DNA of 64,000 nt, from NCBI GenBank assembly GCA_004292855.1, contig RDXN01000051.1, positions 32,851-96,850 on the forward strand, given 5' to 3'. Shown in pieces: positions 8,045 through 17,572 of this stretch. This DNA is from Cytophagales bacterium. GTDB taxonomy: Bacteria; Bacteroidota; Bacteroidia; Cytophagales; Spirosomataceae. A model generated the notes under the pieces. It worked only from the letters and a program-made list of their open reading frames with translations, did not search any database and had not been told where the DNA came from. Numbering within the stretch: the first letter of the stretch is position 1; every line of letters begins with the position of its first letter. Made by a program: the position numbers and the translations under genes.

Positions 8045-9448
8045 ATGCAAGAATACGACGTTATTGTAATCGGCTCAGGGCCGGGCGGTTATACGGGTGC
8101 CATCCGATGCGCTCAATTGGGCCTGAAAACGGCCATCATCGAAAAATACAACACACTCGGCGGCACTTGCCTGAACGTAGGCTGCATTCCATCGAAGGCC
8201 CTGCTCGACTCGTCGGAGCATTTTTACAACGCCAGTCACACCTTTGTTGAACACGGTATTCGGCTGGAAAATCTGGGCGTGGATTTGGGGCAAATGATCA
8301 AGCGCAAGCAGGATGTGGTCGACCAAACGACCAAAGGGATTGCGTTTTTGATGAAGAAAAACAAGATCGACACCTATTATGGCCTCGGCTCTTTTGTGGA
8401 CGCCAATACGGTGAAGATTGCGAAAAACGAGGGGGGCGAAGAGACCATCAAGGGCAAAAACATCGTGATTGCCACCGGTTCGAAACCGATGTCGTTTCCG
8501 TCGATGCCGCTCGACAAGGAGCGTGTGATTACCTCGACCGAAGCTCTCAAACTGCCTGAAATCCCGAAGCACCTGATTATCATCGGGGCGGGCGTGATCG
8601 GGGCCGAGCTAGGGTCGGTATATGCCCGGATCGGAGCCAAAGTGTCGTTTGTAGAGTTTGCCGATTCGATGATCCCAACGATGGACAAAACGATGGGCAA
8701 AGAACTCCAGAAGGCCGTGAAAAAGCTCGGGGCTGAGTTTTATTTCAACCATAAAGTAACGTCTGTCGTCCGCAATGGCGACGAAGTGACGGTCAACATT
8801 GACACCCCAAAGGGAGAGCAAATGACCCTCACGGGTGATTATTGCCTGGTGTCGGTGGGGCGCAAACCCTACACCGACGGACTCAATTTGGAAGCCGCCG
8901 GGGTGAAGGCCGATAGCCGGGGTAAGGTGGAGGTAGACAGCTACCTGCGCACCAGCGTACCGCACATCTACGCCCTTGGCGACGTGATTCGCGGGGCCAT
9001 GCTCGCCCACAAGGCCGAAGAGGAAGGCACGTTCATTGCCGAAACCATTGTGGGTCAAAAGCCCCATATTCATTACCGCCTGATTCCGAACGTGGTTTAC
9101 ACCTGGCCCGAAGTGGCCGCTGTTGGTTACACCGAAGAAGAACTGAAGGCCGAAGGCAAAGCCTACAAAACCGGCTCGTTTCCTTTCAAAGCTCTGGGTC
9201 GTGCCCGCGCCAGTATGGACATCGACGGACTAGCCAAGGTGCTGGCCGACAAAGAGACCGACGAAATTTTGGGCGTTCACATCATTGGTCCCCGTGCTGC
9301 CGACATCATTGCCGAGGCCGTGGTGGCAATGGAGTACCGGGCCTCCGCCGAAGATATCTCGCGCATGTCGCACGCCCACCCAACCTACACCGAAGCCTTC
9401 AAAGAGGCTTGCCTGGCCGCTACCGACAACCGGGCAATTAATATGTAG
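8045..9448 (+). CDS. lpdA: Dihydrolipoyl dehydrogenase
   Basis: A 467-residue FAD disulfide oxidoreductase, the E3 component of 2-oxo acid dehydrogenase complexes. It has the N-terminal FAD motif GSGPGGYTGA at 10-19, the redox pair in GGTCLNVGCIPSK (C42 and C47), the NAD motif GAGVIGAELG in the middle, and the C-terminal HAHPTYTE motif (about 443-450) giving the catalytic His-Glu pair contributed to the partner subunit. Length and motifs match the family closely. No other complex subunits are adjacent. The downstream terminator at 9471-9507 is one of the repeats bounding the restriction cassette. Confidence 0.96.
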   Translation: MQEYDVIVIGSGPGGYTGAIRCAQLGLKTAIIEKYNTLGGTCLNVGCIPSKALLDSSEHFYNASHTFVEHGIRLENLGVDLGQMIKRKQDVVDQTTKGIAFLMKKNKIDTYYGLGSFVDANTVKIAKNEGGEETIKGKNIVIATGSKPMSFPSMPLDKERVITSTEALKLPEIPKHLIIIGAGVIGAELGSVYARIGAKVSFVEFADSMIPTMDKTMGKELQKAVKKLGAEFYFNHKVTSVVRNGDEVTVNIDTPKGEQMTLTGDYCLVSVGRKPYTDGLNLEAAGVKADSRGKVEVDSYLRTSVPHIYALGDVIRGAMLAHKAEEEGTFIAETIVGQKPHIHYRLIPNVVYTWPEVAAVGYTEEELKAEGKAYKTGSFPFKALGRARASMDIDGLAKVLADKETDEILGVHIIGPRAADIIAEAVVAMEYRASAEDISRMSHAHPTYTEAFKEACLAATDNRAINM

Positions 9449-9470
9449 AGTTGATAAAAAAGGCTGAAAA

Positions 9471-9507
9471 CACAAACGCCCGGTTGTTTTTGAGCAGCCG
9501 GGCGTTT
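9471..9507 (+). terminator. Terminator hairpin, left copy of the 37-bp direct repeat flanking the restriction cassette
   Basis: The stem AAACGCCCGG / CCGGGCGTTT (10 bp) has the 14-base loop at 9484-9497. The whole 37 bases are identical to 17574-17610, 8.1 kb away in the same orientation. It follows lpdA by 22 bases and precedes hsdR. After the shared 37 bases the right arm differs (ATAC here, GTGG in the other copy). Confidence 0.85.
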
Positions 9508-9589
9508 ATACTTACAACACAAGCAGGTTGAGCATTTCGTCAATCAACCACGAACACGTCCTGTGTTAACCTTGCATTCGATAGCGTAC

Positions 9590-12574
9590 ATGACTAGTGA
9601 ACAGCAACTTGAACAAGATTTTATCAGCAAGCTCACCGAGCTAAAATATGTTTACCGATCTGATATTCGTGATCGAGACACTCTTGAAGCAAACTTCCGG
9701 CAAAAATTTGAAGCCCTCAATCGGGTCCACTTAACCGATGCCGAGTTTAGCCGCTTGCGCGACGAGATTATTAACGCCGATGTTTTCTTAGCTTCCAAAA
9801 CTCTACGTGAACGAAACACCTTTCAGCGTGAAGATGGTACACCCTTGCAATACACGCTGGTGAACGTAAAAGAGTGGTGCAAAAACGATTTTGAGGTTGT
9901 CAACCAATTGCGGATGAACACCCAAAACAGCCACCATCGTTACGATGTTATGTTGCTCATTAATGGGGTGCCGGTAGTACAGGTCGAACTCAAATCCTAT
10001 AGCGTTAGTCCGCGCCGGGCCATGCAGCAGATCGTTGATTATAAAAACGACCCCGGTAATGGCTACACCAATTCGCTGCTTTGCTTCACGCAACTTTTTA
10101 TTGTCAGTAACCGATCTGAGACGCTCTATTTTACCAATAACCAAAATAGCCATTTCAATTTCGACGCCGACGAGCAATTTTTGCCAGTTTACCGGTTCGC
10201 CGATGAAGACAATCGAAAGGTATCTGACCTCTACGAATTTGCCGATAAATTTCTGAGCAAGTGCGACTTAAGTAAAATGATTAGCCGCTATATGGTTCTG
10301 GTGGTGAGTGAGCAACGCCTGTTGATGATGCGCCCGTACCAGATCTATGCTGTAAAAAACATCATTGATTGTATCCAGCAAAATCGCGGTAATGGCTATA
10401 TCTGGCATACTACCGGTAGTGGCAAAACACTGACCTCTTTTAAAGCCTCTACGCTGCTGAAAGACAACGCCGATATTGAAAAGTGCCTGTTCGTGGTGGA
10501 CCGCAAAGACCTCGACCGGCAAACCCGCGAAGAATTCAACAAATTTCAGGAGGGCTGCGTTGAGGAAAACACGAATACGGAGACGCTCGTCCGCCGAATG
10601 CTGTCAAACGACTACGCCGATAAAGTAATTGTCACAACCATTCAAAAACTGGGACTAGCTTTAGACAGCTCAAACAAGAAAAACTACAAGGACCGATTGA
10701 AGCCCCTACGCAACAAGCGTATCGTGTTCATTTTTGACGAATGCCACCGCTCGCAGTTTGGCGATAATCATCAGGCCATTAAGGAGTTCTTCCCCAAAGC
10801 ACAACTCTTTGGGTTTACCGGGACACCTATTTTTGAGGAAAACGCTACCTACACGCAGGTCGATGGTGAACAGGCGTCCTACAAAACCACCGAAGACATC
10901 TTCCAGAAACAACTCCACAGCTATACTATTACGCACGCCATTGAGGATAAAAATGTACTGAGTTTCCATATCGACTATTTTAAGCCCGAAGGCAAGAGTT
11001 TGCCCAAACCAGGTGAGGCCATCGCGAAAAAAGCCGTTGTAGAGGCTATCCTGGCAAAACACGACGCTGCTACCAATCATCACCGATTCAACGCGGTGCT
11101 GGCAACAGCCTCTATAAATGATGCCATTACCTACTACGAACTGTTCAAAAAAGCACAAACGAAGCAACAAGCCGCCGACGATACTGAAGCATCGCCCCGG
11201 TTTCGGCCCCTCAATATCGCCTGTGTGTTCTCGCCACCCGCCGAGGGCAATAAAGACATTCAGCAGATTCAGGAAGATCTGACACAAGAAAAGCAGGACA
11301 ACCAGCAGAATCCCGACGAAAAAAAGAAGGCTCTCAAGACCATTATTGCCGACTATAATGCCCAATACGGGACTAATCACCGCATCGAGGATTTTGATCT
11401 GTACTATCAGGACGTGCAGAAGCGCATCAAAGACCACAAATACACCGATGCCGATTACCCACACAAAAACAAAATAGACCTCGTGATCGTGGTCGATATG
11501 CTCCTGACGGGCTTCGACTCTAAATACTTGAATACGCTCTACGTCGATAAAAACCTGAAATACCACGGACTGATCCAGGCATTTTCGCGAACGAACCGGG
11601 TTCTGAACGACACCAAGCCGTACGGCAATGTGCTGGATTTTAGGCAGCAACAAACCGAGGTCGATAAGGCTATTATGCGGTTTTCGGGCGAAGAAATGGG
11701 CCGCGCCCGCGAGATATGGCTCGTGGATGCGGCTCAGGTTGTTATTGAAAAGTTTGAAAAGGCCGTGCAGGAACTCAGCTCGTTTATGCAGGCGCAGGGC
11801 CTCCCTACCTCTCCCGATGAGGTGCATAACCTCCGGGGCGATGCGGCCCGCGCTGAGTTTATAAACCGATTTAAGGAAGTACAGCGGTTTAAAACCCAAC
11901 TTGACCAATACACCGATCTCAGCCCGGAGAATCAGGCCACCATTGATACCCTGTTGCCCGAAGACGAGCTTGTTTCCTTCCGAGTTGCCTACCTCGAAAC
12001 GGGCAAACGCCTGAAAGCGCAGCAGGATAAGCCCGGCACTGATACGGACAGCCCCGTCGATGCAGTCGATTTTGAGTTTGTCCTGTTTGCTTCGGCCCTC
12101 ATCGACTACGATTACATTATGGGTCTGTTGGCCCGGTTTACCCAGAGTAAACCCTCGCGCGAAACCATGACCCGCGAGCAGGTGATTGGGTTGCTCAGTT
12201 CGAGCGCGAACCTGATGGACGAGCGCGACGATATGGTGGCCTATATCAATACCCTACAGATGGGCAGCGGCCTGACCGAACGGGAAATCCGCGAGGGGTA
12301 TGGGCGTTTCAAAACCGAAAAAATAGCTCGTGAACTATCTGTAATTGCCCACACGCACGGGCTGGAAACCGAGCATCTGCAACGCTTTGTGGATGGGATT
12401 ATGAACCGCCTGATTTTCGACGGGGAGCAGTTAAGCGACCTGATGGCCCCGTTGGGCCTCGGCTGGAAAGCCCGGACCCAACGCGAATTAGCCCTGATGG
12501 ACGACTTGGGGCCGCTCCTGAAAAAACGCGCTGGAGGACGTGAAATTGCTGGATTATCGGCCTATGAAGACTAA
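9590..12574 (+). CDS. hsdR: Type I restriction endonuclease subunit R
   Basis: A 994-residue motor/nuclease subunit of a type I restriction enzyme. The ATG at 9590 (MTSEQQLEQDF) is preferred over the upstream in-frame ATG at 9563. The N-terminal PD-(D/E)XK nuclease is visible as YDVMLLINGVPVVQVELK ending near residue 134 (catalytic D and E-x-K). Then come the SF2 helicase motor with Walker A TTGSGKT at about 275-281, DECH at about 382-385 and FTGTP, and a C-terminal HsdM-binding helical region. It translocates DNA and cuts far from the recognition site in complex with HsdM2S. First gene of a tight five-gene operon; its 3' end overlaps the next gene. Confidence 0.95.
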   Translation: MTSEQQLEQDFISKLTELKYVYRSDIRDRDTLEANFRQKFEALNRVHLTDAEFSRLRDEIINADVFLASKTLRERNTFQREDGTPLQYTLVNVKEWCKNDFEVVNQLRMNTQNSHHRYDVMLLINGVPVVQVELKSYSVSPRRAMQQIVDYKNDPGNGYTNSLLCFTQLFIVSNRSETLYFTNNQNSHFNFDADEQFLPVYRFADEDNRKVSDLYEFADKFLSKCDLSKMISRYMVLVVSEQRLLMMRPYQIYAVKNIIDCIQQNRGNGYIWHTTGSGKTLTSFKASTLLKDNADIEKCLFVVDRKDLDRQTREEFNKFQEGCVEENTNTETLVRRMLSNDYADKVIVTTIQKLGLALDSSNKKNYKDRLKPLRNKRIVFIFDECHRSQFGDNHQAIKEFFPKAQLFGFTGTPIFEENATYTQVDGEQASYKTTEDIFQKQLHSYTITHAIEDKNVLSFHIDYFKPEGKSLPKPGEAIAKKAVVEAILAKHDAATNHHRFNAVLATASINDAITYYELFKKAQTKQQAADDTEASPRFRPLNIACVFSPPAEGNKDIQQIQEDLTQEKQDNQQNPDEKKKALKTIIADYNAQYGTNHRIEDFDLYYQDVQKRIKDHKYTDADYPHKNKIDLVIVVDMLLTGFDSKYLNTLYVDKNLKYHGLIQAFSRTNRVLNDTKPYGNVLDFRQQQTEVDKAIMRFSGEEMGRAREIWLVDAAQVVIEKFEKAVQELSSFMQAQGLPTSPDEVHNLRGDAARAEFINRFKEVQRFKTQLDQYTDLSPENQATIDTLLPEDELVSFRVAYLETGKRLKAQQDKPGTDTDSPVDAVDFEFVLFASALIDYDYIMGLLARFTQSKPSRETMTREQVIGLLSSSANLMDERDDMVAYINTLQMGSGLTEREIREGYGRFKTEKIARELSVIAHTHGLETEHLQRFVDGIMNRLIFDGEQLSDLMAPLGLGWKARTQRELALMDDLGPLLKKRAGGREIAGLSAYED

Positions 12575-13568
12575 ACAACCGGCCAACAACCCCGAACAGA
12601 CCTTTCGGGAGTTGCTGCACCAGATCCGGCAGACGCAGACCAACATCTTTACGCAGGCCAACACCGCCCTGATCGACTTGTATTGGCGGGTAGGACAGAC
12701 CCTTAGCCACAACGTGCAGCGGGAGGCATGGGGCAAGGGCGTGGTGGCCGAACTGGCCCACTACATTGCCCAAAACGCCCCCGACATCAAGGGCTTCAGC
12801 GATAAGAACCTGTGGCGCATGAAGCAGTTTTACGAAACCTACGCACAAACGGAAATTCTCGCCACAGTGTGGCGAGAATTGTCTTGGAGCCATAACCGGC
12901 TCATTATGACGCTTAAAACGGCTGAGGCCAGAGAGTACTACCTGCGGCTGTCCGTAAAAGAAAGGCTCACCGTGCGCGAACTGGAACGCCATATAAATGC
13001 CGCCCATTTTGAACGCTCTGTGCTGAACCCTCCAAAACTCTCAGCAGTGTTGAGAGAATCACACCCGGACATCCATCAGGCGTTTAAAGACCAATACGTA
13101 CTGGAGTTTCTGGGCCTGCCCGACAAACACAGTGAAAACGACCTGCAACGAGCACTCGTTGGTCACATGAAAGCGTTTATTCTGGAGTTGGGACAGGATT
13201 TTATCTTCATGGGCGAGGAGTTCCGGCTTCAGGTGGGCAATCAGGATTTCTATATCGACCTGCTGTTTTATCACCGGGGGCTGTCGGCACTGGTAGCGTT
13301 TGAACTGAAAATTGGGGCTTTCGCACCCGAACACCTCGGCCAACTTTCCTTCTACCTGGAAGCCCTCGACCGCGACGTGAAAAAGCCGCACGAAAACCCC
13401 AGCATTGGCGTGCTGCTGTGCCGCGACAAAGACGACGAGGTAGTAGAGTATGCCCTCTCGCGCCACCTCTCGCCTACGCTCATTGCCCAATACCAACTCC
13501 AACTGCCTGACAAAAAGTTGCTGCAAGCCCGGCTGCATCAACTATTGACCAACGAACTCAACGCATGA
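12564..13568 (+). CDS. DUF1016 / YhcG-like PD-(D/E)XK nuclease family protein
   Basis: About 334 residues. The ATG at 12564 overlaps the hsdR stop by 11 bases; an in-frame GTG at 12540 is an alternative. The N-terminal DUF1016 domain spans about 15-150 (LIDLYWRVGQTLS, helical). The C-terminal PD-(D/E)XK nuclease fold has IDLLFYHRGLSALVAFELK with D at about 232 and E-x-K near 247. The family is often found beside or within type I restriction loci in many bacteria, but its role is poorly defined; nuclease activity is inferred from the motif. Overlap on both sides (its TGA overlaps the hsdS ATG) shows that it is an integral operon member rather than a chance neighbour. Confidence 0.9.
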   Translation: MKTKQPANNPEQTFRELLHQIRQTQTNIFTQANTALIDLYWRVGQTLSHNVQREAWGKGVVAELAHYIAQNAPDIKGFSDKNLWRMKQFYETYAQTEILATVWRELSWSHNRLIMTLKTAEAREYYLRLSVKERLTVRELERHINAAHFERSVLNPPKLSAVLRESHPDIHQAFKDQYVLEFLGLPDKHSENDLQRALVGHMKAFILELGQDFIFMGEEFRLQVGNQDFYIDLLFYHRGLSALVAFELKIGAFAPEHLGQLSFYLEALDRDVKKPHENPSIGVLLCRDKDDEVVEYALSRHLSPTLIAQYQLQLPDKKLLQARLHQLLTNELNA

Positions 13569-14863
13569 ACAACAAAACAAAACAAAGTAGAGTACCTAAA
13601 CTGCGCTTCCCGGAGTTTGAGGAAGTAGGGGAGTGGGAAATTAAGCGACTAAATGAGATAGCTGAACCGATTACAGAAAAGGCCGGAACTGGACGCTATA
13701 AGTTAATGAGCATTACAGCAGGTCTGGGTCTCGTATCGCAAATGAAGAAATTTGGGCGAGAAATAGCGGGCGAATCATACAAGAATTATTATGTGATTAG
13801 AGAAGGAGATTTTGCTTATAACAAGAGCTCAACTAAGCAAGACCCCGAAGGACAAGTCGCTCTTTTAGAAAATGAAGAGCAAGGCGCGGTCCCCAATAGT
13901 ATTTTCACTTGTTTTCGAGTAAATAAGAGCTATGTTTCCCCGTACTTTCTAAAATACCCATTCGTTAACAATATTCACGGTAGGTGGCTCAAACGGTTTA
14001 TTTCGGTGGGTGCTAGAGCCAATGGTGCATTAAACGTGGAAACCAAAGATTTGTTCGCGCTACCCATACCTATTCCCTCACTCCCCGAACAACAAAAAAT
14101 AGCCGATTGCCTATCCTCGCTTGATGACCTCATTGCAGTCCAAAGCCAGAAAATAAAGGCTCTCGAAACCCACAAAGAAGCCCTGATGCAGCAGCTTTTC
14201 CCCGCCGAGAGCGAAACCGTACCCAAGTTGCGTTTTTCAGAGTTTGAAGAAGTGGGTGAGTGGAAGAACGTACGACTTGGAAAACTTATTAAGATAAATT
14301 CAGGGAGGGGTTTTAAAGCTTCGGAATATTCTAAAAATGGTACACGATTGCTTCAAATAGAAAATGTTGGATATGGCAAAGTTAAATGGAATGAAAATAC
14401 AATTTACCTGCCCCCAAATTATTCACTTGAATATGAAAAACTAGTTTTGAGAGAGGGTGACCTAATTTTGGCCTTAAACCGCCCGGTCACGAATAACCAA
14501 TTAAAAATAGCTCGACTTGCACAGCGGGATGCACCTTCAATATTATATCAACGTGTTGGGAAAATAGAGCTAATCTCTGATTCAATAATCAGCGAGTACA
14601 TTTTTCAATTGTGTCAATGGTTTGTTAGAGATTTCGTTGTAAAAAAATCAGTTGGAAGTGACCAGCCTTTTGTTTCACTCAACGAATTGTACGCTCAAGA
14701 ATTAGTAGTCCCCTCGCTCCCCGAACAACAACGCATCGCCGATTGCCTATCTTCTCTTGACGACCTGATTACGGCCCAAAGTCAGAAGCTCGACGCGCTC
14801 AAACTCCATAAAAAGGGTTTGATGCAAAACCTATTTCCGAACCCTAATGATATTGACGAATAA
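13565..14863 (+). CDS. hsdS: Type I restriction enzyme specificity subunit S
   Basis: A 432-residue DNA-recognition subunit with two target recognition domains (about 10-185 and 222-395). Each is followed by a helical spacer of nearly the same sequence: SLPEQQKIADCLSSLDDLI near 177 and SLPEQQRIADCLSSLDDLI near 390. The entry to each domain also repeats (KLRFPEFEEVGEW and KLRFSEFEEVGEW). The TRD coding DNA is visibly AT-richer than the spacers, usual for horizontally reassorted domains. The start codon overlaps the preceding stop (ATGA). The recognition sequence cannot be predicted from these data. Confidence 0.93.
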   Translation: MNNKTKQSRVPKLRFPEFEEVGEWEIKRLNEIAEPITEKAGTGRYKLMSITAGLGLVSQMKKFGREIAGESYKNYYVIREGDFAYNKSSTKQDPEGQVALLENEEQGAVPNSIFTCFRVNKSYVSPYFLKYPFVNNIHGRWLKRFISVGARANGALNVETKDLFALPIPIPSLPEQQKIADCLSSLDDLIAVQSQKIKALETHKEALMQQLFPAESETVPKLRFSEFEEVGEWKNVRLGKLIKINSGRGFKASEYSKNGTRLLQIENVGYGKVKWNENTIYLPPNYSLEYEKLVLREGDLILALNRPVTNNQLKIARLAQRDAPSILYQRVGKIELISDSIISEYIFQLCQWFVRDFVVKKSVGSDQPFVSLNELYAQELVVPSLPEQQRIADCLSSLDDLITAQSQKLDALKLHKKGLMQNLFPNPNDIDE

Positions 14864-14874
14864 GCTTGAGTAGC

Positions 14875-15942
14875 ATGGAAAACCTATCGAAACAGTTACT
14901 CGAACTGGATAAAAATATCATACTGGTTTATGCGTTCAATGGCACCGGAAAAACCCGTCTGTCGGTGTCGTATAAAGACCTAACCAAAGCCAATAACGGG
15001 GCAACCCATTCGGGCGTTTATTACAACGCCTATAGCGAAGATCTCTTTATTTGGGATAACGACCACTCGAACGATGGAGCTAACGTGCGGTTACTGATCC
15101 AGAGAAGCACGCTGAACCAGTACCATGCCTTGTTAGACGAAGCCAACCTCCGCGAGAAACTCGCCCCCTACAAGCCCAAATTCGATTTTCGGTTCACGTC
15201 GTACAATAACCCTGAAGACGGCATCGAATATATTCAATTCATATTGAGCGCAAACGACCCTACACCTATCAAAATTTCCCGTGGAGAACAGCAAATATTT
15301 GTCTTTTGCTTTTTTCTGGCTCTTTTCGATATTGAAGGCTGGACAGGTGATGGCAACCAATCGAGTCACTTTTTTATCGACGACCCGGTATCGAGCCTCG
15401 ACGACCATAACATTTTTGTTACAGCAACGTCGGTCATGAATCTGATTGAGCGGCACTATAAAAACCGGAAGATCATCATCACCACGCACCACGTTTATTT
15501 TTTCTCCATCATAGCCGATTGGCTTGGCAAAGGCGAAAAAGCAAGTGCGTATAAAGACCACGTTCAGCGATACATTTTAAAGCATAAAAAAGGGGGTGTT
15601 CGGCTGGTTAGCCCCAGCAACGACGTATTCCTGTACCATCTCGAACTCCTGCAAACCCTAAAGAAGGCCATCAATAGCAACAAACTATTTGCCTACCATT
15701 TTGCCCTATTACGGCAGATCCTTGAAAACCTAAGTTCGTTTCATGGGTACGGCCATTTCTCATTCGTGTTGAAACACATTGGACTGACCGACGATGGCGA
15801 ACTAGCCCAACTCCTCAATATTATGGCACATAAAAACGTGTTTCTGTATGAGGGTCGCGAACTAGTCCCCGATAATGAAGCCCGCATCAGGACTATCTTT
15901 TCCCTGATTCAGCAAACCTATAACTTTAAGCTACACGCTTAA
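14875..15942 (+). CDS. prrC: PrrC-like anticodon nuclease (ATPase-regulated tRNA ribonuclease)
   Basis: 355 residues from the ATG at 14875 (an in-frame TTG at 14866 is possible). The N-terminal ABC-type NTPase shows a Walker A-like FNGTGKT at 21-27, YYNAYSEDLFIWDND at 49-63, a signature-like SRGEQQ at 135-140, Walker B FFIDDPVSSLDD at 166-177 and IITTHH switch histidines at 201-206. This pattern matches what I remember of E. coli PrrC. The C-terminal part has R280-x3-E284 and H319, spaced like the PrrC catalytic triad (Arg320, Glu324, His356). PrrC is kept silent by a type I restriction enzyme and cuts tRNA-Lys when a phage inhibits that enzyme. Placement between hsdS and hsdM supports this. 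tRNA-Lys specificity is inferred. Confidence 0.85.
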   Translation: MENLSKQLLELDKNIILVYAFNGTGKTRLSVSYKDLTKANNGATHSGVYYNAYSEDLFIWDNDHSNDGANVRLLIQRSTLNQYHALLDEANLREKLAPYKPKFDFRFTSYNNPEDGIEYIQFILSANDPTPIKISRGEQQIFVFCFFLALFDIEGWTGDGNQSSHFFIDDPVSSLDDHNIFVTATSVMNLIERHYKNRKIIITTHHVYFFSIIADWLGKGEKASAYKDHVQRYILKHKKGGVRLVSPSNDVFLYHLELLQTLKKAINSNKLFAYHFALLRQILENLSSFHGYGHFSFVLKHIGLTDDGELAQLLNIMAHKNVFLYEGRELVPDNEARIRTIFSLIQQTYNFKLHA

Positions 15943-15955
15943 CAACCCGCCCACA

Positions 15956-17572
15956 ATGAACACTCAAAACCACCAACTCGGAAAAACCCTTTGGGATATT
16001 GCCGATCAGCTACGCGGGGCGATGAACGCCGACGACTTCCGCGATTATATGCTCTCGTTTCTGTTCCTGCGCTACCTCTCCGACAATTACGAAGCAGCCG
16101 CCCGCAAAGAACTCGGCCCCGACTACCCCGAAGTGTTTCCTGATGTCATGGCTAAACTGAGGGTGTCTACACCACTCGAAATCTGGTATGGAGAGAACCC
16201 AAACGACGTGGTCGAATTTGAAAAGCTCATGCGCCGGAAGGTGCATTATGTTATTCAGCCGAAGCACCTTTGGAGCCACATTGCCGAACTAGCTCGAACG
16301 CAAAGTCATGACCTGCTAGAGACCCTGCAAGATGGGTTTAAATACATCGAAAACGAATCGTTTGAGAGTACCTTCCAGGGATTGTTTTCAGAAATAAACC
16401 TGAATTCAGAGAAGCTTGGTCGAAACTACTCCGAACGAAATACGCGGCTTTGTGCCATTATCAAGAAAATTGTTGAAGGAATTGCCAAATTCTCTATCAG
16501 CAGCGACACGTTGGGCGATGCCTACGAGTACCTGATTGGGCAATTTGCGGCTGGTTCGGGCAAGAAATCGGGCGAGTTTTACACCCCGCAACCGCTCTCC
16601 ACGATTTTGTCGGAGATCGTCACGCTTGATGGACAGGAACCTGCCACTGGCAAACGCCAGAAACTCGAGCGCGTTCTCGACTTTGCCTGCGGCTCCGGCT
16701 CACTGCTGCTCAACGTCCGCCGACACATTGGCCCGCAGGGCGTAGGGCGTATTTACGGGCAGGAGAAAAACATCACGACCTACAACCTTGCCCGCATGAA
16801 CATGTTGTTGCATGGCGTGAAAGATTCCGAGTTTGAGATTCACCACGGTGATACCCTTCTAAATGATTGGGAGATTCTAAATGAGCTGAATCCCGCCAAA
16901 AAGCTCAAGTTCGATGCCATCGTAGCCAACCCACCCTTCAGCCTGCGCTGGGAACCTTCCGAAACCATAGCCGACGACTTCCGTTTCAAAGGGTACGGCC
17001 TCGCTCCCAAATCGGCAGCCGACTTCGCCTTTTTACTGCATGGATTTCATTTTTTGAGTGACGAAGGCACAATGGCTATTATTTTGCCACACGGGGTGTT
17101 ATTCCGAGGTGGGGCCGAGGAGCGTATTCGCACCAAGCTTATAAAAGACAACCACATCGACACCGTTATTGGCTTACCCGCCAATCTATTTTTCTCAACG
17201 GGCATACCCGTTTGTTTGCTGGTGCTAAAACGGTGCAAGAAATATGATGACATTTTGTTTATCAACGCAGCCGAGCATTACGATAAAAACAAGCGGCAGA
17301 ACACCTTAAGCGAGGCTCATATTCAGAAAATCATAAACACCTATCAATATCGCCTGGAAGACGAGCGGTATTCCCGCAAGGTTGAGATGGATGAAATTGA
17401 GAGAAACGACTTTAATCTAAATATATCGCGCTACGTCAGTACGACCCAAACTGAGGATATGATTGATTTAGGCGCGGTTCAGCAGGAATTGACAGCCATT
17501 GAAAAGCGGGCATCCGAAGCAGCGGCCAGGCATAATCAATTTTTAAAAGAACTTGGTCTAGCTCCTATTTAA
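15956..17572 (+). CDS. hsdM: Type I restriction enzyme modification subunit M
   Basis: A 538-residue N6-adenine DNA methyltransferase. The N-terminal HsdM helical domain covers about 5-150 (LWDIADQLRGAMNADDFRDYML). Then come the SAM motif VLDFACGSGSLLLN at about 241-254 and the catalytic NPPF motif (VANPPFSLRW) at about 324-327, with a C-terminal helical arm. With HsdS it methylates the host recognition sites; with HsdR it restricts foreign DNA. It starts 13 bases after prrC and is the last gene of the operon. A strong hairpin overlaps its stop codon. The order R-X-S-PrrC-M differs from the classic E. coli prr locus (M-S-prrC-R). Confidence 0.95.
   Translation: MNTQNHQLGKTLWDIADQLRGAMNADDFRDYMLSFLFLRYLSDNYEAAARKELGPDYPEVFPDVMAKLRVSTPLEIWYGENPNDVVEFEKLMRRKVHYVIQPKHLWSHIAELARTQSHDLLETLQDGFKYIENESFESTFQGLFSEINLNSEKLGRNYSERNTRLCAIIKKIVEGIAKFSISSDTLGDAYEYLIGQFAAGSGKKSGEFYTPQPLSTILSEIVTLDGQEPATGKRQKLERVLDFACGSGSLLLNVRRHIGPQGVGRIYGQEKNITTYNLARMNMLLHGVKDSEFEIHHGDTLLNDWEILNELNPAKKLKFDAIVANPPFSLRWEPSETIADDFRFKGYGLAPKSAADFAFLLHGFHFLSDEGTMAIILPHGVLFRGGAEERIRTKLIKDNHIDTVIGLPANLFFSTGIPVCLLVLKRCKKYDDILFINAAEHYDKNKRQNTLSEAHIQKIINTYQYRLEDERYSRKVEMDEIERNDFNLNISRYVSTTQTEDMIDLGAVQQELTAIEKRASEAAARHNQFLKELGLAPI

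Noticed and set aside
10706..11908. A 400-codon open frame antisense to hsdR
   Set aside because: It lies entirely inside the well-supported hsdR gene, has a skewed Phe/Gly/Val-rich composition typical of antisense frames, and shows no domain.
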